DNA of 9,682 nt, from assembly GCA_965371325.1 (NCBI GenBank), contig CBDUXZ010000042.1, positions 1-9,682 on the forward strand, in the 5' to 3' direction. Source of the DNA: CBDUXZ01 sp965371325 [NCBI: uncultured bacterium]. Its GTDB lineage: Bacteria > JAUYMQ01. A model generated the notes under the pieces. It made no database searches. It saw only the letters and a list, made by a program, of their open reading frames with translations, and was not told the origin of the DNA. Made by a program: the position numbers and the translations under genes. The stretch's first letter is position 1, and each line of letters opens with the position of its first letter. Positions 7,457-9,682 of the stretch are shown piece by piece.

Positions 7457-7501
7457 CCCTTTTCAAATCGAAGGAATCATCAAACTAGTTGAAATCATTA
7501 G

Positions 7502-7530
7502 ATTATTTTTTGTTTCAGGAGGATGGTAAA
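7502..7530 (-). promoter_or_regulatory. Candidate minus-strand promoter for the methyltransferase
   Basis: Read on the minus strand: TTTACC (7530-7525), a 17-nt spacer, then AATAAT (7507-7502), matching four and five of six consensus bases. Transcription would begin near 7494 and pass through the hairpin at 7427-7456 before reaching any of the possible starts. AT-rich DNA gives such matches by chance, so this is tentative. Confidence 0.3.
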
Positions 7531-7690
7531 AGTGTCGATGAATTCTAGTGTTGATTTTCTACGGTCCGGTGCTAGAAAAGCTATGATTTCCGATAGTTAT
7601 TTAGCCCGCCGACCAAAGGGGAGGTTGCCAACATGTCGTTTCCTGAAACGACCCGGCGCAGGCCGCTCAGAAGCCCTGTCGCCGTCCTGA
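7523..7690 (+). CDS. Possible short leader ORF ahead of the OmpA-like gene
   Basis: A 55-codon frame runs from ATG 7523 to TGA 7688-7690 and overlaps the first 58 nt of the OmpA-like gene in another frame. AGGAGG (7517-7522) touches that ATG, which is too close, but is 9 nt from an in-frame GTG at 7532 (52 residues, beginning MSMNSSVDFLRSG). No family is recognised. The second half lies over OmpA coding sequence and could be open by chance. It would only be made if transcription starts upstream of about 7517. Low confidence. Confidence 0.15.
   Translation: MVKVSMNSSVDFLRSGARKAMISDSYLARRPKGRLPTCRFLKRPGAGRSEALSPS
7582..7587 (+). promoter_or_regulatory. Candidate -10 element for the OmpA-like gene
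   Basis: TATGAT matches five of six -10 bases and would give a start near 7594 and a leader of about 39 nt. No convincing -35 lies at 17 nt. An alternative pair is TTGATT (7551-7556) with TAGAAA (7573-7578), spacer 16 nt. Neither is decisive. Confidence 0.3.
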
Positions 7691-8292
7691 TTCTTTTTGC
7701 GGCTATCGCCGTCCAGCCCGCGTGGAGCTGGAAGTGCGCGTTGATCGGCGCGGCCGTCGGCGCAGGTATCGGAACGGGTGTCGGGGCCATTGCACATTCC
7801 GACGGCTCGTCGCCTACGGGTGAAGGCGTCGCTTACGGGACCATCGCCGCGGCCCCCGGTTTCATCATCGGCGGGCTGATGTGCGGCGAGGAAGAGGAAG
7901 CCGAAGCCGCGATATCGACCGGCGACGCGGCGGCCGCGGCGCGACCCATCGGGATCGTGTACTTCGACTTCGACAAGTACAACATTCGTCCCGATCAGGT
8001 ACCGGTGGTCGATGACGTAGCAGCCAAGATGACCGCTGACCCCGCCATGAACGTTGAACTTCAGGGGAACACCGATGCAATCGGCAGCGAGGAGTACAAC
8101 CTCGGACTGGGCAACCGGCGCGCCGACTCTGTAAGGCGCGGACTCGAGGAGCGAGGCGTCGGAACCGAGCGCATGTCGACGGTGAGCTTCGGCGAGGAAA
8201 GGCCGGCAGCGCCGAACACGACATCGGATGGCCGAGACGATCCGGCGGGCCGGGAGCTTAACCGGCGCACCGAGATCCTTCCGGTTCAGTAA
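7633..8292 (+). CDS. OmpA-family peptidoglycan-binding protein with glycine-zipper segment
   Basis: Envelope protein of 219 residues that would bind the diaminopimelate of peptidoglycan and tie it to a membrane. GGGGAGG lies 8 nt before the ATG. Residues 1-32 look like a Sec signal peptide (Arg-rich start, hydrophobic 16-27, PAWS before a likely cleavage site). Residues 36-54 (ALIGAAVGAGIGTGVGAIA) and 67-84 form two Gly/Ala-rich glycine-zipper-like hydrophobic stretches, with Cys35 and Cys84 at their ends. A short acidic/Ala-rich linker (86-107) leads to the OmpA C-terminal domain (108-217): VYFDFDKYNI, GNTDAIGS, LGNRRADSV and NRRTEI. Asp148 and Arg163 stand 15 residues apart, the spacing of the ligand-binding pair in OmpA-type domains. 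The usual GHTD is GNTD here. There is no lipobox and no beta-barrel, so anchoring is probably through the zipper helices. The gene stands alone and ends at a strong terminator. Confidence 0.9.
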   Translation: MSFPETTRRRPLRSPVAVLILFAAIAVQPAWSWKCALIGAAVGAGIGTGVGAIAHSDGSSPTGEGVAYGTIAAAPGFIIGGLMCGEEEEAEAAISTGDAAAAARPIGIVYFDFDKYNIRPDQVPVVDDVAAKMTADPAMNVELQGNTDAIGSEEYNLGLGNRRADSVRRGLEERGVGTERMSTVSFGEERPAAPNTTSDGRDDPAGRELNRRTEILPVQ

Positions 8293-8311
8293 CGCGGGTT
8301 CAATCGATCGA

Positions 8312-8345
8312 AAAAACGGGGAGCCCGGAAGGGTTCCCCGTTTTT
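8312..8345. terminator. Strong bidirectional rho-independent terminator
   Basis: AAAAACGGGGA (8312-8322) pairs with TCCCCGTTTTT (8335-8345); the inner part continues through one G-T wobble and three C-G pairs to a GGAA tetraloop (8327-8330). The T-run on the plus strand ends the OmpA-like transcript, and the A-run gives a U-tract on the minus strand for the convergent isomerase-like operon. Confidence 0.9.
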
Positions 8346-8369
8346 CTTCATGGGCGGATCCCAGGCAGG

Positions 8370-8960
8370 CTACCGCTTGCACCCCTGCTCATCGAGGTAG
8401 GCTTCCAGGTAGTCGACCCGGTCCTGTCCCCAGAAGAGGTTCCCATCGGCCTCCATCGTGGGAACGCCCCAGTGTCCAACCTCCTCGAGCAGATTCACGT
8501 TCGCCTCGATGCGCTTGTCGTACTCCGCACTCCCCTTGATCGCAGCGAGAATACCCTCCAGATCGAGGCCGGCGCTCTCCGTAATCTCCCGCATCACCGA
8601 CTCGTCGGTGTAGTCACGCTGATCACCCCAGATGGCCCGCGTGAGACCGATCACCCAGGGCGCCACCCGTCCCCTGTCTTGCGCGTACTCCGCGCCCCGC
8701 AAGAGCCCCTGGGCGTGTTCAAGCGGATCCGGGTTCGGAAACTGAAAGGGCATGCCCAGCCTCCTCGCCACGCGCTGGGCGTCCATCAGGATGTACATGG
8801 CCTTCGCGGGGCTCAGCGGCACCCCCCGGTTCACCATGGGAGGAACCCCGTGCCATTCCAGATCGATGTCATACCTCTCCGGAAGCGAAAAGATGCGAGG
8901 GCCACCGAGATAGGAATAAGGGCTGCGGAACGAAAAAAACAGGCGAACGCGCTTGGACAT
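8370..8960 (-). CDS. 2-hydroxychromene-2-carboxylate isomerase-like protein (DsbA fold, GST-kappa type)
   Basis: Protein of 196 residues of the GSH-dependent HCCA isomerase/GST-kappa group, a thioredoxin-fold family with a helical insertion. The known enzyme isomerises 2-hydroxychromene-2-carboxylate in naphthalene breakdown, but most genomic members have unknown substrates. Visible features are FSFRSPYSYL (9-18), where SPYS replaces a CxxC and Ser13 matches the catalytic serine, the cis-proline loop GVPTM (165-169), and FWGQDRVDYLEAYL near the end. It lacks a signal peptide and redox cysteine pair, so it should be cytoplasmic and not an oxidoreductase like the DsbA lipoprotein elsewhere in this window. 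Its ATG lies only 5 nt after the stop of the PPOX-fold gene and the nearest purine-rich site (GGGG) is inside that gene, so the two are probably translationally coupled. Substrate is unknown; a general detoxification or aromatic-degradation role is inference. Confidence 0.88.
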   Translation of the reverse strand: MSKRVRLFFSFRSPYSYLGGPRIFSLPERYDIDLEWHGVPPMVNRGVPLSPAKAMYILMDAQRVARRLGMPFQFPNPDPLEHAQGLLRGAEYAQDRGRVAPWVIGLTRAIWGDQRDYTDESVMREITESAGLDLEGILAAIKGSAEYDKRIEANVNLLEEVGHWGVPTMEADGNLFWGQDRVDYLEAYLDEQGCKR

Positions 8961-8965
8961 GATCG

Positions 8966-9370
8966 TTACCCCATCGTGGTTGTGTGCTCCGGCTTGATCT
9001 TGTAGATGACCCGCACTTCTCCCTCGCGGCGCAGGGGGTAGCTCTCCACGCCCATGTAGCGCGCGGCGAGTTTGTCGATATGCGCTTCGGCGCCCTCCTC
9101 CGTCACCTCGACAATCCTTCCGCGAACCTCCAGATAGCGGTAGGGGTTGTCCGGATCAGTGAGGGAGATGGCCACGCCCGGCCTCTCCCGCATGTTCTGA
9201 TCCTTCCTTCGTCCCTTCGCGGAGTTGATGAGAACGTGGGTTCCGTCGAAGTCGATCCAGACGGGGGTGGACTGGGGCGTCCCGTCGGCGTTGACGGTGG
9301 CGAGGTGAGCAAAGCACTTCTTCGTGAGCAGATCCACGTGGCTATCGGGAATGACGCTGGCGGCGGACAT
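8966..9370 (-). CDS. PPOX-class (pyridoxamine 5'-phosphate oxidase-like) F420/FMN-binding oxidoreductase
   Basis: Small cytoplasmic split-barrel protein of 134 residues, the usual length for the PPOX-class F420-dependent family (Rv1155-like). Characteristic stretches are FAHLATVNADGTPQSTPVW (19-37), the cofactor phosphate-binding region INSAKGRRKDQNM (48-60), VAISLTDPDNPYRYLEVRG (66-84) and the helix ending AARYMGVESYP. Such proteins bind F420, FMN or heme as dimers and reduce varied substrates; the sequence alone does not settle which cofactor is used, and no F420 synthesis gene is present in the window. The ATG at 9370 has AAAGGAG about 6 nt upstream. It is the first gene of a two-gene unit with the isomerase-like protein, which suggests that both act on the same type of small organic molecule. 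Confidence 0.9.
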   Translation of the reverse strand: MSAASVIPDSHVDLLTKKCFAHLATVNADGTPQSTPVWIDFDGTHVLINSAKGRRKDQNMRERPGVAISLTDPDNPYRYLEVRGRIVEVTEEGAEAHIDKLAARYMGVESYPLRREGEVRVIYKIKPEHTTTMG

Positions 9371-9404
9371 GTAATCTCCTTTGGCGGTTTCGGGGCGGAG
9401 AGCG

Positions 9405-9434
9405 AGAATACTCCACGGGATGGAACCCGGGCAA
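9405..9434 (-). promoter_or_regulatory. Candidate promoter of the PPOX/isomerase operon
   Basis: On the minus strand, TTGCCC (9434-9429), an 18-nt spacer and TATTCT (9410-9405) each match four of six consensus bases. Transcription would start near 9398, about 28 nt before the ATG, and the leader would keep the AAAGGAG ribosome site. Confidence 0.35.
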
Positions 9435-9526
9435 GCCGGCCCCTTGAAAACCGGAGCTTGACGCTCCCACGTTTTGGTGGCACGTTACCGCACCTTAAAC
9501 ACAACCTCCCGTCGAGCACCCTCCAC

Positions 9527-9682
9527 GTGACGACTTCCCAGGCACCGGTTCCCGAGAATCCGCCCCCTGGCCGATTGCGCCGCGTCCTCTCGAACATCAA
9601 AGCGGCGGTGTCGAGCCGCATCTTCATGAACATCCTGAAGGCGGCGGCGACCTTCGGCGCCTTCTACCTCCTCCTCACCCAT
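9527..9682 (+). CDS. N-terminal fragment of an unrecognised membrane protein, runs off the window
   Basis: An open plus-strand frame of 52 codons starts at GTG 9527 and continues past the window end, with mostly G/C-ending codons as in neighbouring genes. The product has a Pro-rich start (QAPVPENPPPG), a basic stretch (GRLRRVLSNIKAAVSSR) and then a hydrophobic segment beginning at Met34 (MNILKAAATFGAFYLLL), consistent with a first membrane helix. The layout resembles the beginning of flippase-like proteins with a lysylphosphatidylglycerol-synthase transmembrane domain, but too little is visible to assign it. No Shine-Dalgarno precedes the GTG; ATG at 9626 is an alternative start. It is divergent from the PPOX operon, with 156 nt between them that hold a small CCAC-GTTTTG-GTGG inverted repeat (9467-9480). 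Confidence 0.5.
   Translation, partial: MTTSQAPVPENPPPGRLRRVLSNIKAAVSSRIFMNILKAAATFGAFYLLLTH

Larger units (their letters stand above)
7321..7632. other. Divergent intergenic region, partly AT-rich
   Basis: This stretch separates the methyltransferase (minus) from the OmpA-like gene (plus). The part from 7321 to about 7425 is GC-rich and could code for extra N-terminal methyltransferase residues if GTG 7395 is used; an in-frame TAA 12 nt before that GTG bounds it. From about 7440 to 7600 the composition becomes strongly AT-rich, unlike the rest of the window. It contains a terminator-like hairpin, an imperfect palindrome around CTAG (TCAA-A-CTAG-TTGA, 7480-7492), two AATCAT copies (7475-7480 and 7493-7498) and promoter-like boxes on both strands. 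No protein clearly recognised in either direction. Confidence 0.7.

Noticed and set aside
7480-7492. CTAG-centred palindrome as a mobile-element end or attachment site
   Set aside because: No transposase, integrase, tRNA or matching repeat elsewhere in the window; the palindrome is imperfect and short.
7597-8382. Minus-strand frame of 261 codons antisense to the OmpA-like gene
   Set aside because: It reads through the strong terminator and both hydrophobic segments of the OmpA-like gene as meaningless sequence; the plus frame has a signal peptide and OmpA motifs.
9485-9682. Minus-strand 65-codon frame at the right edge
   Set aside because: Highly charged, without hydrophobic pattern or family, whereas the opposite plus frame has a basic stretch followed by a membrane helix and G/C-ending codons.

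Overview
The window is GC-rich and gene-dense, with high G/C at third codon positions. It comes from a Gram-negative bacterium: it carries lpxD (lipid A synthesis), an OmpA-type peptidoglycan-binding protein and a thiol-oxidoreductase lipoprotein with a type II signal peptide. A PPOX-fold protein of the F420/FMN type sits next to a GST-kappa-like isomerase. This mix would suit a soil or sediment deltaproteobacterial-type lineage (Myxococcota, Binatota or relatives), but that assignment is a guess. There is no rRNA, tRNA, transposase, integrase or CRISPR array.

Layout. (a) 1-2723, minus strand: a two-gene operon for polytopic membrane proteins, a DUF2079 protein followed by a GT-C (PMT/ArnT-like) glycosyltransferase cut by the window edge. 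(b) 2924-4015, plus strand: a lipoprotein with a SurA-like N-terminal region and a DsbA-like thioredoxin domain with a CPYC active site, divergent from (a). It converges on lpxD (4057-5091, minus) through a hairpin that overlaps the lpxD stop codon. (c) 5200-7320, minus: a solitary Eco57I/TaqI-type adenine-N6 DNA methyltransferase with no visible nuclease. Its 5' end carries a run of nine C (coding strand). (d) 7321-7632: the upstream region between divergent genes, AT-rich from about 7440 on, with a terminator-like hairpin and candidate promoters. (e) 7633-8292, plus: an OmpA-family protein with a glycine-zipper segment, ending at a strong bidirectional terminator. (f) 8370-9370, minus: a tightly coupled pair, PPOX-fold protein then 2-hydroxychromene-2-carboxylate isomerase-like protein. 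(g) 9527-9682, plus: the start of an unrecognised membrane protein running off the window.

Much of the content serves the cell envelope: sugar transfer from polyprenyl carriers, lipid A acylation, periplasmic disulfide chemistry and peptidoglycan anchoring. The methyltransferase stands apart, and its C9 tract plus the leader hairpin are the most unusual signals. I do not see a complete, clearly new multi-gene system. The best lead is possible on/off or attenuated expression of the methyltransferase, and that is inference from local sequence only.
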